From Peribolospora baueri (taxonomy: Eukaryota > Basidiomycota > Peribolosporomycetes > Peribolosporales > Peribolosporaceae), in the NCBI GenBank assembly GCA_029717555.1, contig JAMDHS010000098.1:1-64000 (forward strand): a stretch of 64,000 bases of DNA, read 5' to 3'. The notes below the pieces were generated by a model that saw nothing but the letters and a program-made list of their open reading frames with translations, was not told the DNA's origin and ran no database searches. Below are positions 51,101 to 63,109 of the stretch, one piece after another. The position numbers and the translations under genes were made by a program. Each line of letters starts with the position of its first letter. Position 1 is the stretch's first letter.

Positions 51101-51799
51101 GCAGCGCGTCCTCCCTCCGGCTCGGCGTGACCCGCCGCGGACCGACGACGACCACGACGACGTTCTTTCCTCTCCTCCTCCCACCACCACCACCACCGCC
51201 GCCGCCGTCGTCGCCATCGTCGTCGTCGCCATCCTCCTCCTCTTCCTCCTCGTCTTCTCTTCCCCCTCGTCTTCCCCCACCCGCTCTCTTCGCAGCCACT
51301 CATGCACGCGCCCGCCCGCCCTTCGCTTCTTCCGACACCCATCTGATCTCCCTTCAGTTTTTCTCCCAACCACCGCCCCCTCATCCCACCCTCGCCCCTC
51401 TCTCTCCCCCGTCGTCCCCCCTTCTCCCCCGTCGTCCCCCCCTTCTCCCAGACCCGCAACCGCCCCGCCCCGGACCTACACTCGTCCTTGATTCCCCTCG
51501 CCTCGCTCGCGTCGCCTTCATACGCTCTTCGTCTTCGTCTTCGTCCCTCAGCAGCCCGTGTACCATCGCCATCGCCTCTCTGTGTATAATTCTCGGTCCT
51601 TACCCTCCCCCGCTCTCCCCCTTCTACGTCTCCTTCCTGCTCTCTCCTTGCCCACGCAGCCAGCCGAGCCTCCGCTTTTGCCTCCTCCCCCCAGTCCACT
51701 GCCCACCATTCTCGCATAGTCCCCCTGCCTTCCCGTGGCGCTCGTCACGCCTCGTCGGTCTCTGCGGCCACCGTCACAGCCGCCGGCCCGTCGAGCCCA
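48141..51799. other. Long gene-poor interval upstream of the large kinase
   Basis: About 3.6 kb between the RXT2-like gene (-) and the large kinase gene (+), which diverge. Frames here are short, overlap on both strands and encode Arg/Ser/Pro-rich peptides. It has CTCAT pentamer repeats near 50135-50160 and a long C/T-biased block from about 51040 to 51790 that is probably the kinase leader. I call no gene. Confidence 0.55.
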
Positions 51800-54700
51800 A
51801 TGAGCGTCGCCGCTTTCGACTCCAAGCCGCCGACCATGCGGACGTTGGGACAGCCGAGGACCGACTTTTATCAGTCGCCGCCGTCGTCCGCCCCCAACTC
51901 CTCCTCGCCCACGCCCACCGCCGCCACCTTTCCCGCCGCCTTCTCTTCCACCGCCGCTCGTACCCCCAACCGGTCCATGCCTCCCTTCTTCCACCATCCC
52001 CCGCACTCCACCGCCGCCGCCGCCGTCAAGCCGTCGTATCCGCATTCCCTCCTGGCCTCTTCCCCCCCACCGCCATGGTCCCCATTATCTTCATCCAAAG
52101 ACGCTTCCTCTCCGCCCGGCCCACCCACGGCCTTCGACCTGTCCATGCGATGGCCCCCTTTCCGCCCCGACGGAACTGATCCGCTCGAGCTCAGCTCCCA
52201 GCTCTTCGCCGACGTCTTCCAGAGGGCCGTCGCCGCGCCGACCGACCCTTCGTCGAGATCGGCCGTTCACATCGACAGCCAAGGGCCGAGCGCAAACTGG
52301 AGGATCAGGAAAGCCGACCTTGCAAAGGAGCGCGGCAGGGGCAAGGCCGACGAAGCGGCGTCCTGGCGTCGCTCCGCCGACGACCCTCCTCCGAGGCGCC
52401 ACTGGAGGGACCGCGCAGAGCGCGGGAGCGACGAGCGCAGTCGAGACAGCTTTTCACAGCCGTCCTCCTTCGAGGACCTCGCTCCGACATCGACGTCGAC
52501 GTCCACCTCGACCGCCGCCCGTTCGCAGAAAGGGTTCAAGGTCGCCGATCGCTCGTCCAACGCCGCCGCTCCTTCTTCATCCCATGCCCTTCCTCCTCAA
52601 GACCTTCCCGATCCCGCTCGCGGCCAACTCCCCGCATTCTCCCTTCTTTCCAGCTCTCCCGTGAAGACGCCGATGAAGCAGGAACAATTCCCCCTTTCCC
52701 AGCAAGAGAACTGGATGTTGACGCCGACCAGCAGCCTGCCCAGCCTCATGAGCCTCCCCGGTACGCCCACCACCGCAGCCTCCGCCGCCAAGCGTGTCGA
52801 CGAGGCCGGTAAGAAGGCCGGCGAATCGCTCGCCGATCGCGTCTCCAACTGGCGCCAGCCCGTCGTCGTCGTCGCCGAACGCGACCCGCCGAGGTCCCAC
52901 GGTCGTTCCCCGCTCGCTCCGACCACCCGGTCTTCCCAGCTCGCAACGTCTACCACCGCCCAAACCTCCGCCGGCGGGAGCGTCCCGTTCCCGTTCGGCC
53001 CACAGGAGGAGGATGGTCAGGCTCAGCGCGTTTCCGATCCACCCTCTGTCTCCCCACTCGCTCGACGCTTTCAGTACGCCCCTCTGTCCGGCCAGTCCAC
53101 CGCCGGCGCGAGCCCCAGTCCCGCCACTACGACGACGACGACGACGACGACGACCGCAGCGGCCGAGCCGGCGTTTTCGGCTATACCGCAGCGCTGGAGC
53201 CCCTGGTTGCGCAACAAATCCCCCGCCCACACCCACACCCACCACGTCGCGCGGTCGGCCGCGAACGGTTCGCCCAAGTTGGACACCCGTCTCGCCGTCG
53301 GCAGCAACACGGCCACCTCTTCGCCCTCCGCGTGGGAGCGCCAGCTCGAGTGGGGCGGCGCCGGCGCCGGCGCCAGCAGGGACGGTGGAGGTGGTCATTG
53401 GCGCCGTCCGAGCTCGGTATCGGTGGCGTCCCAGCACGCCCGCGACCCACGCGGCTTGGCTTTGACTCACTCCCGACGCACCTCTTTCGTCTCGAGCTCT
53501 GGACACAGCGTCGTCTCTCGTGGCCGCAGTCGGCACCTGTCCGGCGCGCCCAGTGTCGAGCTCGACTCGGACGTGGCGCACTACGATCGCATGCGCACGC
53601 CCAGCTTGCGTGGCGTCAGCAGGTCCGCCGATCCAGGTAGCGGCAGCGAGGCCGGCTTCAGGAGCAGGCGAAGCAGCGTTTACAGCGTCGTCAGCCCCGT
53701 CTTATCGCCGCCACCGCCAGAGTCCGACGCGCACCCGAGCCGCCATTCTTTCAGCCGCCCGTCCAGTCGGGCTAGCAGCCGAGGAGGCCTGTCCGGCCCC
53801 GGCGTGGGCGTGGGCCTTGCACGACGCCAATCCAGCGGCCTCGTGAGTATGCAGGAGGGCGCGGGCGGAGAGGAAGCCACCGCTGCCGCCGCCGCGGCGG
53901 CGGTTGCGACGGTGACGGAGGCGTTGAGGGCGTCGTCGTTGCTGCTCGCCTCGCCTCTTTCGGCAAGCGCCGCGCCGTCGGACGGACGAAGCCCGGGCCC
54001 GGTGGGCCGACTGGCTGTCGAGCCGGGCGAGGCGCCGCTCCCAGAGGAGGAGGATGTGTTGTTGGTGGATCCGGACGTGCTCTCGGACGTCGACGGACCG
54101 CTCTTTCCCCCTTTCGAGACGTTCTCCGATGCCGACGGCGAGGGAGAGGGCGAGGGCGAGCACGAGCCCGAGATGCTTTTCACCGCCGCCCACCCTTCCG
54201 CCGAGGGCGCCGCCGTACACATCTTCTCCCCCGGCGACCGCATCGGCCCGGGCGTGCGCATGGCCGACGGACACGTGATCCGCGTCGCATCCACGAGCGG
54301 CGAGTTTGAGGGCGAGATGGACAAGACCGGTATCTGGTCCGGCGACGGCTGTGGCGGTGGAGGTCAGCTGGAGGTGGTGAGGATGCTAGGTGAGGGAAGC
54401 TATGCTGTCGTTTACCTCGTCAGGGAGGTTGACGAGGAGGAAGAGGACGAGGACGAAAGTCGAACCGGGTCCGCGTCGGACGGGGAAGACGCATTGCACG
54501 CGCTCGGTATCCCCGTGCCCGTCACTCCGCGTGGACGTGGATCCGCGAAGCGGCCATCCTTGGCCACAGGTCCGTTCGCCAGCGCCAAGTCCCCCGAAGG
54601 CTCGGCCGATGTGGAGGAGCCTTGGGAGGAGGAGCAGACGCTCCGAAGTCGCGGTGGTGCCGGGCCCTTGGCCTCCGTCCGGTGCCGGTCCACGTCCACG

Positions 54701-56730
54701 TCCTCGTCCGCCGAGTCGGCTCGACCGGCGCGCGAGTTTGCGCTCAAGTGCCTGTCGAAGAGCGACCTGAGCGAGGACATGTTGGAAGTCCAGAGGCTCG
54801 AAGCCACCATCCACCAATCTCTGCCCTTCCACCCGAACATTGTTACGCTTCACCGCGTCTACGAGACGCCCGAATGGCTCTTCCTCGTCCTCGAGTACTG
54901 TCCCGGTCAGGACTTGTATTATTGGCTCGAGCAGGCTCGCGACTCGGCCGTTTCTGACCTCTTGGATAATTTTGCTGGGACGTCGCTCAACGAGGAAACC
55001 GATGACGACGACAACAACAACAACAGCAACAAGAACTACAACAACAACAACAACGACGACGACGACGGGGAACGGGCGCGGACAGAGAGAGAGGACATGG
55101 ATGCCACGCCACCGTCGCCATCTTTGCTCGCCTCGACAGCCGGCGCGACGTTGCTTTCCCGTCGCCGACTCCGACTGATCGGACGCATGTTCTGCCAGAT
55201 GTGCGACGCCGTTCAGTTCTGTCATGATCACGGTATTAGCCATCGGGATATTAAGCCGGAGAACTTTATTGTCGAGGATCGAAGGGGCGGCAGCGTCGAC
55301 GGAAGCGGAATCGGACGAGAGCGAGAGCGAGAGCGAGAGGAGGAAGGCGTCGTCGTCAAGCTCACCGACTTTGGCCTCGCTACTGCTCAGACGAACTGCG
55401 AGGATTTTGATTGTGGAAGCAAGCCTTACATGGCCTATGGTGCGTCGTCGTCTTTTTTATTTTATTTTTTTTATTATTTCAGTCTTTGTCCACCGAACTG
55501 ACGTTGTTCCCATCGTCCCCGTCTCCAGAGTGTCGGAACAACCTCCACCCTTCTTACGACCCTCGTCAAGCCGACGTCTGGTCGCTCGGCATTGTCCTCC
55601 TCAACCTCTTGTATCACCGCTGTCCCTTCTCCGACCCTTGTCCCGGTGACGATCCCTCCTTCGACTCGTTCCGCGCCGACCCGGTGAAGTACCTCGTCGA
55701 GTGCTTCGAAGGCCTGCCCGAGGGAGCGGCCAATTTCCTGGCCCGCAATGTCTTTTGCGAGGTCGAGCCGGGTAAGATGACGCGTAGGGTGTCGGCCAAG
55801 GAGTTTGGCGAGTGGGCCAGCGACCTCGCTTGCCGCATGGGCCTCAACCCGGGCGCGAGGACGAAGAGGGTGAGCAAGGGCTCTTGGAACTCGGCGACCG
55901 TGCCGCTAGTCCACTCCCGCGCCTCCTCTGTCTCTCGTCTCTCCTCCTTCGCCGGCTCGCCCAAAGTCCGCAACCGGGCGGCCCTTGTCGAGGAGCTCGA
56001 AGGTGACCATCATCTCCACCACCACCACCTCCCTCCGTCGCCTTCTCCCGGCCACGCGACGACGGTCTCGTTGAACGCTCGCACCTCTCTCATACACGCC
56101 CGAGCCGCCACGCTCATCGAACCGCCCACGCCCGAGTCGCTACCGTCTCCCAATTTTTCTCCGCCAATGCGCACCTCCGCCGCCTTTGCGCTGCCGGTGG
56201 GCAGCGTGACGCCGAACATCCACGTCGACACGTCGGTGTCGCCCCCTCCACCTCCACCACGGTCGTCTGCGCCTCCCAGCCCGTCACAGCGGTCGTCGAG
56301 CCACCTGATCGTGACGCCGGTCTCGGGCGGATCGTCCGAATCGCCCGTCTCGCCCGCCGTGTCCACGGCGTCGCACTCAAAACGGCGCAAGCGAGGCGCG
56401 AGGAAGAACAAGGCGGCGCGCGAGCAAGCCCTGCGAGAAAAGGAGGCTGCCGCGGAGAGCCGGCGCAGCTCTGGCGACGCTCGGTCGTCGACGAGCGAGG
56501 CGCCCGAGATGGCCGTCCTCGAAACGGGCGCCGCGGGCGTCATGGAGAGTCGGGAACCGTCGCCGCCACCGCTACCGCCGCCACCGTCGTCGTTGGCCGT
56601 CGGTGTTCTCGGGGGCGGCAGCCGTTTCCACGACGCGCTCCTCGCCGAGCCCGCGGCTGCCTCGCAGTCTCTGGCGCGGGAGATTAGCAAGAAGAAGAAG
56701 GAGCTGGCTGGCGCGATTCGCGGGTCGTAG
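51800..56730 (+). CDS. Very large Ran1/Ksp1-type Ser/Thr protein kinase
   Basis: Protein kinase of the fungal Ran1/Pat1-Ksp1-Sks1 type, linked in yeasts to nutrient and differentiation control. Two exons (51800-55439, 55529-56730) give 1613 residues. Residues 1-850 are Ser/Pro-rich and probably disordered. Kinase signatures: Gly loop GEGSYAVVY near 860, FALKCL Lys near 980, HPNIVTLHRVYETPEWLFLV, EYCPGQDLYYWLEQ, catalytic ISHRDIKPENF near 1146, DFGLAT near 1190, CGSKPYMAY near the intron, then ADVWSLGIVLLNLLY. In place of APE there is YECRNN, as in Ran1-like kinases. There are two large inserts: about 100 acidic residues between the Gly loop and the Lys, and an Asn/Asp-rich stretch at about 1065-1105. 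A C-terminal 300 residues are Ser/Pro-rich. No TOR-specific domain is seen. The start is the first ATG of a strongly coding stretch. Confidence 0.9.
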
Positions 56731-59700
56731 GCGCCGCCTCCTTCCTCTCTTGTCCGTGTACCTCCACCCTCCCCTCTCCGTTCGTTCGTCTGTCCTTCTT
56801 CCACCATTCTATTCATCCACGCCCAACCAGGCCTTATGTACGTGCATGTAAGGTTAATTCCTCCCTCCATTCATCCAACCATCCAACGTCGCCGCCCGTC
56901 AAGGCAGGCAAGGCCCAGCGCAACGAACGAGTGAGAGTGGGCCACGAGCGAGCGAAGAAGTCCTGTCGCATTCCGTTTCCATTCCGTTTGGACCGTTCCG
57001 TAGTAGGATTTGTACGAGAAACAACAACAACAGGACGAGACGAGACGAAAAGGCACGAGTGAGCGAGCGGGGCAAGGTTGCTTGCTATGTTAGTAGCACC
57101 CTTTGCTTGGCTTTGCTTGGCTTTGAATCTGTTTTGTCTCGTCTCGGTCGGGTCGGGTCGTACGGACGAAACGAAACGAAACGAAACGTCCCCCCCAAAA
57201 AAGAATCGGCTAGGGCGATGGCGATGGCGGGGCGTCGGTCGCCGCGATGGACGGGGTGGAGTCGGCTTGGTTAACGAACGAACGAACGAACGAACGTCTC
57301 CATTCGAGCGGCCGCACCATGCCACCGGCCGTTCGAGACGGAGGAGAGGAAAAGTGATTTTTTCCTTGTCTTTCGGTCCATCTGCAATTGCATATCCTCA
57401 TCCATCCATCGAAGCCTTGCAAAGCCAAGCCAAGCCAAGCGTTGTCCTCGCGCGAGGCGGGGCAGGGCTCTTGGCGCTCGCTCGCCCGCGCACGTTTGTC
57501 GTCGTCTGTCTGTCTGTCGGTCGGTCGGGTGTCCATGCCCATGGATGAGGAGGTGAGAGGCGGCGGACGGAGCACTGTAGGACACGACACCACAACGACA
57601 CGATACGACACGAAACGATACGGCTTGGCTCGGGTCGCCTAGCAAGGATAGGTAAGAGGAGAGAGCCGGGTCGACCGGACGGCCCGACGACACAGGGACG
57701 ACAACGACAACGACGACGGCGACGGGTTCTATGGCGAGTCGCGGCCGCGTGCAGTCTCTGGCACATGCCTCACACCCGCGGTGATGGAAGTGGAAGAAGA
57801 AGAAGAAGAAGGACGCGGGCGAGGTGCCGAGATAGATAGCGGGCAGCGGCCTGCCAAGCCTCCTCGTCCCGTCCAAGTCAAGCTCAGAGCCCGCTCGGCC
57901 GGCCAGTTGTGCCTCCGTCGAGGTTCGCGGCCCCCAACTCGTCTCGAGCATGTTCCAGCCCGCCTTGCCCCCCTTTTCCCTCGGTCCGATACCTGACTGA
58001 CAGATGGACTGACTGAGGGGCGGACAGACTGACTGACTGACCTGACCGACTAGTTCCGCCCGAACCGGGCGGTGACCGACGCGGCTGCTCTCTCTACGCG
58101 ACGGAAACGAACGACGGCTGGCTTAAAGCATCGTCGTCGTCATCGCCTTGGTCGGGAAGTCGCGTGCGCCAACAGACAGACAGACAGGAAGGCAGGCAAC
58201 TGCTCACTAGCTAGCCAGCTTGTCGTCATCGTCGTCGTCGTCGTCGTCGTCCGACCGAGACCGACCGCCAGGGCTGATCTGATCTGGATCGGTGACCCGC
58301 TTCGCAATTAATTTCAAGCGCGTCCGCCCCGTAGATGGAGCGAAGCACGTGCTGCTGCTGCGGCGACCAGGCCGGCTGGACCCGCCTCGACGCGCGTCTG
58401 CCCCTTCCCCTTTCCTTCGTCTTTCCCGACCATGACCAGCGAGCAACTCGATTCGACTCGACTCGACGCAGCCCAACTTGACTTGACCCGGCGCGGCTCG
58501 GCGCGGTGCGGCTCCATGGTGAGCGGCAAGGGCGACGAGGTGCGGACGCTCGGCTGCGAAAGACGGATGGAGGGACAGAGAGAAGGAAAGACGGACAGAC
58601 GGAGACAGACAGGCCGACGGACAGACAGACAGACAGATAGACAGACAGATAGACAAACGCAGCCAACCAGCCAACAAACATGCCCACGCGTCCTCCAACT
58701 GGCTACTCGATGCGAAGAGGCCGACGCCAGCCGGCGCAGCAACGACGCCAACGCCCACTGACGACCGCTGAAAGAGTCCGGCCCTGCTCGGCGGCCCGGC
58801 GGAGCGACGGGAAGGGAGGGGGCGATCGGTGGCACAGACGTCGGCGGCCTTGTACGACCTTACATGCTTGCGCCGGACGAAATAATCCTCCTCCTCCTCG
58901 AGCCAGTCCAGTCGCGGCAGACGAGCATAGCGTTCGGGACCCGTACATACATTCGTGCTCACTCCTTCCCTTCTTTCCACCCCTCCGCGCCTCTGCGACC
59001 AGGCCACAGACCACTTGGGCCGCGCAGGACAAAGTCTCGGACACGGACTCGTACACGGACGCGGGCGCGGACGCGGACGAGGGGCGACCGACGGACGTCC
59101 AAGTGATATACCTCGTCCCTCCGCCCGCCGTCTTCTGGATGTTCGCCTATCCTCTCCCTTCCTTCCCACCTCCCTCCCTTCCTCCACGCCATTCCAGCCC
59201 GCCTGTTGCCGCTCGCTGCCCCGACGGCTCCACCCTCCTTCCTTCCAGCCTTCCTTCCGTCCTTCCTCGTCCCTGACTGGCCCGCGACGTCGTCTTCTGC
59301 TGCTGGCCTCCCCCCTCTCCCTAACCCCATCCCCAACGCATCCCATCGTCTCGCCCCTCCTATCGTGGCAGGCACACCAGATTACTCGCACCCGGACGTT
59401 CGATCACCACGCACCTCGCGCGTAGTCCGCGCCTGCTGGCCTGTACTTCGACGAACCGCCTCCCCCGGCTATCGGCTCCTTGGCTTGCTTTCCTTGGCTT
59501 ACTCTCCCAGCTGCCCACCCGCCTGCCAGCCCCTTCTCTTCGCCTGCTCACCCCCCGCACGAAGGAACGCACGAAGGGGACCGACGCTCGGCGCGACCAG
59601 GAGACGCACGCTGTCACAAGCGGCCTGCGTATTGACCGCCGTCTCCATCCTGCCCTGCTGACCCGTCGTCGTACATAACAGACGCGAGAGGCCGACGGCG

Positions 59701-60327
59701 TCGACGACAGCCAGCACCGACCAGCCCGGCTTGCATCCTACGAGACGGACGAACGGAAGGACGGACGGACGGACGGACGGACGAACGACGGTCACTCATC
59801 TGCTCTAGGCTCTATTCGCGCTTCATCAAGACTCTACCTTGCTGCTGCTTCTGCGCCACACGCCTCGCCTCAGAGGAGCCCCAACGGATCGAATTCATTG
59901 TCCGTCCAGCCTCGACTCCAGCTGACGACTCCTTCCGTCCTACAGGTGAGACATAAAGGTTCGCAGTTCGAGCCACCGCCCCTCGATCGAACCCTCTCCC
60001 TATCTTACTCCTCGCCCCAAGCAAACCGTCTCTCACTCTCGTCTTCTTGCCCCTCCCCCCACTCACCCTCCTTCTTCCCCTCCCGGTCCACAGTCTCTCC
60101 TTCAACCCCACCCTCCTTTTAATCCCTCCAGCAATCGCCCTCGCCTTCTTCCCTCGTTCTTTCTTCTTCGCTTTCCATCCCCTCCCTCCTCATCTAATCA
60201 GCGGGCTCCGCTTCGTCGTCGAGCCGCTCTCCCAACATTCTCATCGCCACCTTCCACGACCTTCCAAGCAGTCGTCTTTTCAACCCCGGTCTCGTCGTCT
60301 GCTCTCTTCCAAGTCGCCGCTCATTTG

Positions 60328-60371
<44 letters not shown>

Positions 60372-60436
60372 TTCCCCCTCTCCCCCGCCGCCCCGTTCAA
60401 TCGCTTACCACCTCCAAAGCGACCTGACCTCGCGAG
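56731..60436. other. Long gene-poor interval upstream of the BTG/Tob gene
   Basis: About 3.7 kb between two rightward genes. Rich in simple repeats: AACG runs near 57277-57297, (CGT)n near 58224-58250, (CAGA)n near 58620-58650, (GGAC)n near 59760-59785. A 394-codon minus-strand frame at 58207-59391 has composition like the repeats and no recognisable family, so I do not call it. The right end is a C/T-rich leader. No RNA gene was found. Confidence 0.55.
60330..60368. repeat. (TC)n dinucleotide repeat
   Basis: About 19 tandem TC units roughly 70 bp upstream of the BTG/Tob ATG, inside a pyrimidine-rich leader. Confidence 0.9.
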
Positions 60437-63109
60437 ATGCACGAAGAGATCGCCTTCGCTGCGACGTGGCTCGCCGAGCACCTCTCTGTATGCTCACATG
60501 CCTCCTCCGCCTTCGTCTCCAGCCTCGTACCCCTCCTCACCGCTCGTTTCGCCTCTAGCTGGGCTCCCGCTGATCCCGAGTTAGGCAGCGCCTATCGAGC
60601 CATCACCAGTTGGGCCGGCGTCCGATACAAGCACACTCCCGACCGCGACGGCGGCTTCGACGACCGTGCCGTGAGAGAGGCTTGTCGTGTCGCTGCTTTG
60701 GCCGAGAATGGAGAGGCCAAGGAGACCGACGAGGGCAGCGGAGGTCGGCCCGTGACGGGATTGGAGCTCGAGCGTCGTCTGCCTCGTTGCACCCTCTGGG
60801 TCGATCCCGGTTGTGTCGCAGTAAGGCTCGAGCCTGCCCCCACACAAACCTTCCAGCCCGGTGCCACCTTCACGCCTCCCGCACCAATCACATGTCTGTG
60901 GGGCCATTTGCCCCCTCGAGTCACCGCGGACGGCCACACCAGACTGCTCGATTTGCTTTCCGGCAACACCGAGCCGTCGACGTCTTCCCCTGGTTCGGTT
61001 TCACGTCGTTCCAGGACGCAACCCGACGGTTGGGCCACCACCACCCACGCCCCGAGGGCCGTACCCATCATCGATCCTTCCAGCTTGGACAGGGACGACT
61101 CGCCGCTCACGCGCCACGCTGGACACGTCCCGGCATCATCCACTTGCGGCATGATCACGTCTGCGAGGAACAACGCCGTCGTCGGACCTCAGCCGCCTCC
61201 GCTTCCCATGTCGCCTCCCACCTTCGTCAACGCCTCGCTCGTGCCTCAGCCGCGTCACGTCAGCCAGGGCTCTGTCTCTTCCCTTCTCTCCGATGCGGGT
61301 AGCGAGTGCCCCTCTCTCGTTGGCGGTCGTCACCCGGCTCGCCAAAACGGCGCCCTCGTCATCGCTCACAGTCCCGGCTCGAGTAGCGTGAGCGGACTGA
61401 GCTTGACGACCAGCAGCGGTAGCGGAAGCGACGAGGACGAGCTTTCCAGTGGAAGCGTCGGGGAACGCAGCCCTGTGGCCGTCGATCATGCTGGCGCCCC
61501 CTTTGCCGTTAATTTGCGGAGCCCCAGCGTGCCCAACCTACCTCTGCCCGTCTTGGACGATGCTGAGATCGCGGACCGCAAGCACGGTCGATTGACTCCT
61601 CAGCAGCAGCAGCAGCAGCAGCAGCAGGACGACGTTGATCGCGCCTTGATGCCGCCTCCTCCCGTGCCTTCTCACCACCGCAACAGCAGCTCCTACGTGG
61701 CCGGCGACCGAGGTGGGGACATGTCCCGCGCGCCCTCGCGTCAGCGTAGCGACTCGGCCGCATCTATCTCGACGGGGTCGCCGCTAGTGGCGTCGGAAGC
61801 CAAATCACGCGGGGCAGGCATGCCTTTGGTCGTTGGCAAAGGCAATTATACCACGCATGACGGTGGCAACGTTGGCGTTCTTGGCGGTGGCGTTCTTCTG
61901 GGTCGTGCGGCCAACAGCGGCAATGGATCGACGTCCTCCGGCCCCGGCAAGCACCGTCGTCCTAACGATTCCGCGAGCCACATGGAGGCCAAGGTAAAAA
62001 GCCGCCACAGTCGGGCGAGTTCCCTGGCGAGTAACACCAGCTTCGTCACCGCCAACAGTTCAACACCGTCCATTTCTCCGAACTGTCCGACCGAGTCCGA
62101 GTTCACCCGGTCTGACTCTACGTCCACCCTCATGCCGCACGGCCGTCGCGGCGCCGAGGAGGTGGAGGACGCTCCGGAGGACGAGTCGGACTTGTCGCCC
62201 GGGATGAACAACGCTGGCACCGACGCGCTGGACCAGGAGGGCGTCCCTCGTCGTCGCGGTCGTGCTCGCGGCCGTCGTTCTCGCGGTCGAGGAGCTGGAC
62301 GGGCTGCAAGGCGCGAGGCCGCGGCCAAGGAGGCGCAGCTGGCCGTCGCACAGCTTCGGCACGAGCAGAACGGCCTCGGCGTCAGCTTCGGCGCCCAGCC
62401 TTATTCGGCCGTGACGACCATGAGCTTCGGCGCCGGTATGCCTCGCTCCGGCCGGGCCGCTCCTCCGCCCGAGCTGAACCTGTCCAAGGCTTCGTCGCCC
62501 CCGTTGGGCTTCTCGCACGGCGTACCCACTCCCGGCAGCGCGACCAGCTTTGCTTCGTCCGCCTCCGGTCCCTCCGTCGGCTCTCTACCGGTCACGCCCG
62601 CCACGCCTTCGTTCGAGCTGCCGGCGCACCATCCCTACCATCCGGTCAGCTTCCCTGACCCTCTCATGGGTCGTCGTCCCTTCTCCTCCCAGGGACCCCA
62701 AGGCGCTCTCGGCCAACGACAGTGGCAGGGTTGCATGGGCGCCGAGATGGCTTACCCTTCGGCGCCCTCCGGCATCGAGTACCTCCCCTCGCCCTCTGGC
62801 AGCGACCAGCCGATCCTCGTTGGCGGAGAGAGGCGCTTCCCTTCTCTCCTGCCATCCTCTCACAAGACACATGACGTCTACCGCCCCGTCGACATTCCCG
62901 TCTCCCTCCCGCCTCACCTCTCTCTGCAGGGACAGGCGCACGTTGGTGGTGGTGGTGTCCCCACCACCGGTTCGGGCGCCACCACACCTAGGTGCTACTC
63001 TTCCCTTGGCGTCAAGGGAGGTGCTTCCGGCAGGCTTTCGGCCTTTGGCGCCGTCGTGGGCATGGAGGGCGAGAAGACGCCGAGGCAGAGCAGCCTTGCC
63101 GCGTTTTGA
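60437..63109 (+). CDS. BTG/Tob-domain antiproliferative-type protein
   Basis: Single-exon protein of 890 residues with an N-terminal BTG/Tob domain. In animals these proteins link Caf1/Ccr4-Not deadenylase to mRNA and slow growth. The start MHEEIAFAATWLAEHL matches the BTG box helix. Then FASSWAPADPELGSAYRAIT (the usual HWYP...G.Y/FR block), ACRVAALAENG, and LERRLPRCTLWVDPGCVAVR (box B, with W-x-D-P). The domain spans about residues 1-140 and contains a Gly/Asp-rich insertion. The rest is low-complexity: Ser/Gly stretches, Gln9 near residue 388-397, RRRGRARGRRSRGRG near 600-615 (RNA-binding-like), and a Ser/Pro C-terminus. Many fungi have one such gene. Nearby CCCH and kinase genes are not physically linked in an operon sense. 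The function in this fungus is inferred. Confidence 0.85.
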   Translation: MHEEIAFAATWLAEHLSVCSHASSAFVSSLVPLLTARFASSWAPADPELGSAYRAITSWAGVRYKHTPDRDGGFDDRAVREACRVAALAENGEAKETDEGSGGRPVTGLELERRLPRCTLWVDPGCVAVRLEPAPTQTFQPGATFTPPAPITCLWGHLPPRVTADGHTRLLDLLSGNTEPSTSSPGSVSRRSRTQPDGWATTTHAPRAVPIIDPSSLDRDDSPLTRHAGHVPASSTCGMITSARNNAVVGPQPPPLPMSPPTFVNASLVPQPRHVSQGSVSSLLSDAGSECPSLVGGRHPARQNGALVIAHSPGSSSVSGLSLTTSSGSGSDEDELSSGSVGERSPVAVDHAGAPFAVNLRSPSVPNLPLPVLDDAEIADRKHGRLTPQQQQQQQQQDDVDRALMPPPPVPSHHRNSSSYVAGDRGGDMSRAPSRQRSDSAASISTGSPLVASEAKSRGAGMPLVVGKGNYTTHDGGNVGVLGGGVLLGRAANSGNGSTSSGPGKHRRPNDSASHMEAKVKSRHSRASSLASNTSFVTANSSTPSISPNCPTESEFTRSDSTSTLMPHGRRGAEEVEDAPEDESDLSPGMNNAGTDALDQEGVPRRRGRARGRRSRGRGAGRAARREAAAKEAQLAVAQLRHEQNGLGVSFGAQPYSAVTTMSFGAGMPRSGRAAPPPELNLSKASSPPLGFSHGVPTPGSATSFASSASGPSVGSLPVTPATPSFELPAHHPYHPVSFPDPLMGRRPFSSQGPQGALGQRQWQGCMGAEMAYPSAPSGIEYLPSPSGSDQPILVGGERRFPSLLPSSHKTHDVYRPVDIPVSLPPHLSLQGQAHVGGGGVPTTGSGATTPRCYSSLGVKGGASGRLSAFGAVVGMEGEKTPRQSSLAAF

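Noticed and set aside
50992-52179. 395-codon plus-strand frame before the kinase
   Set aside because: It is a Ser/Pro/Arg translation of the pyrimidine-rich leader and overlaps the kinase start in another frame.
58207-59391. 394-codon minus-strand frame
   Set aside because: It runs through microsatellites, with Cys/Leu/Ser runs and no recognisable domain.
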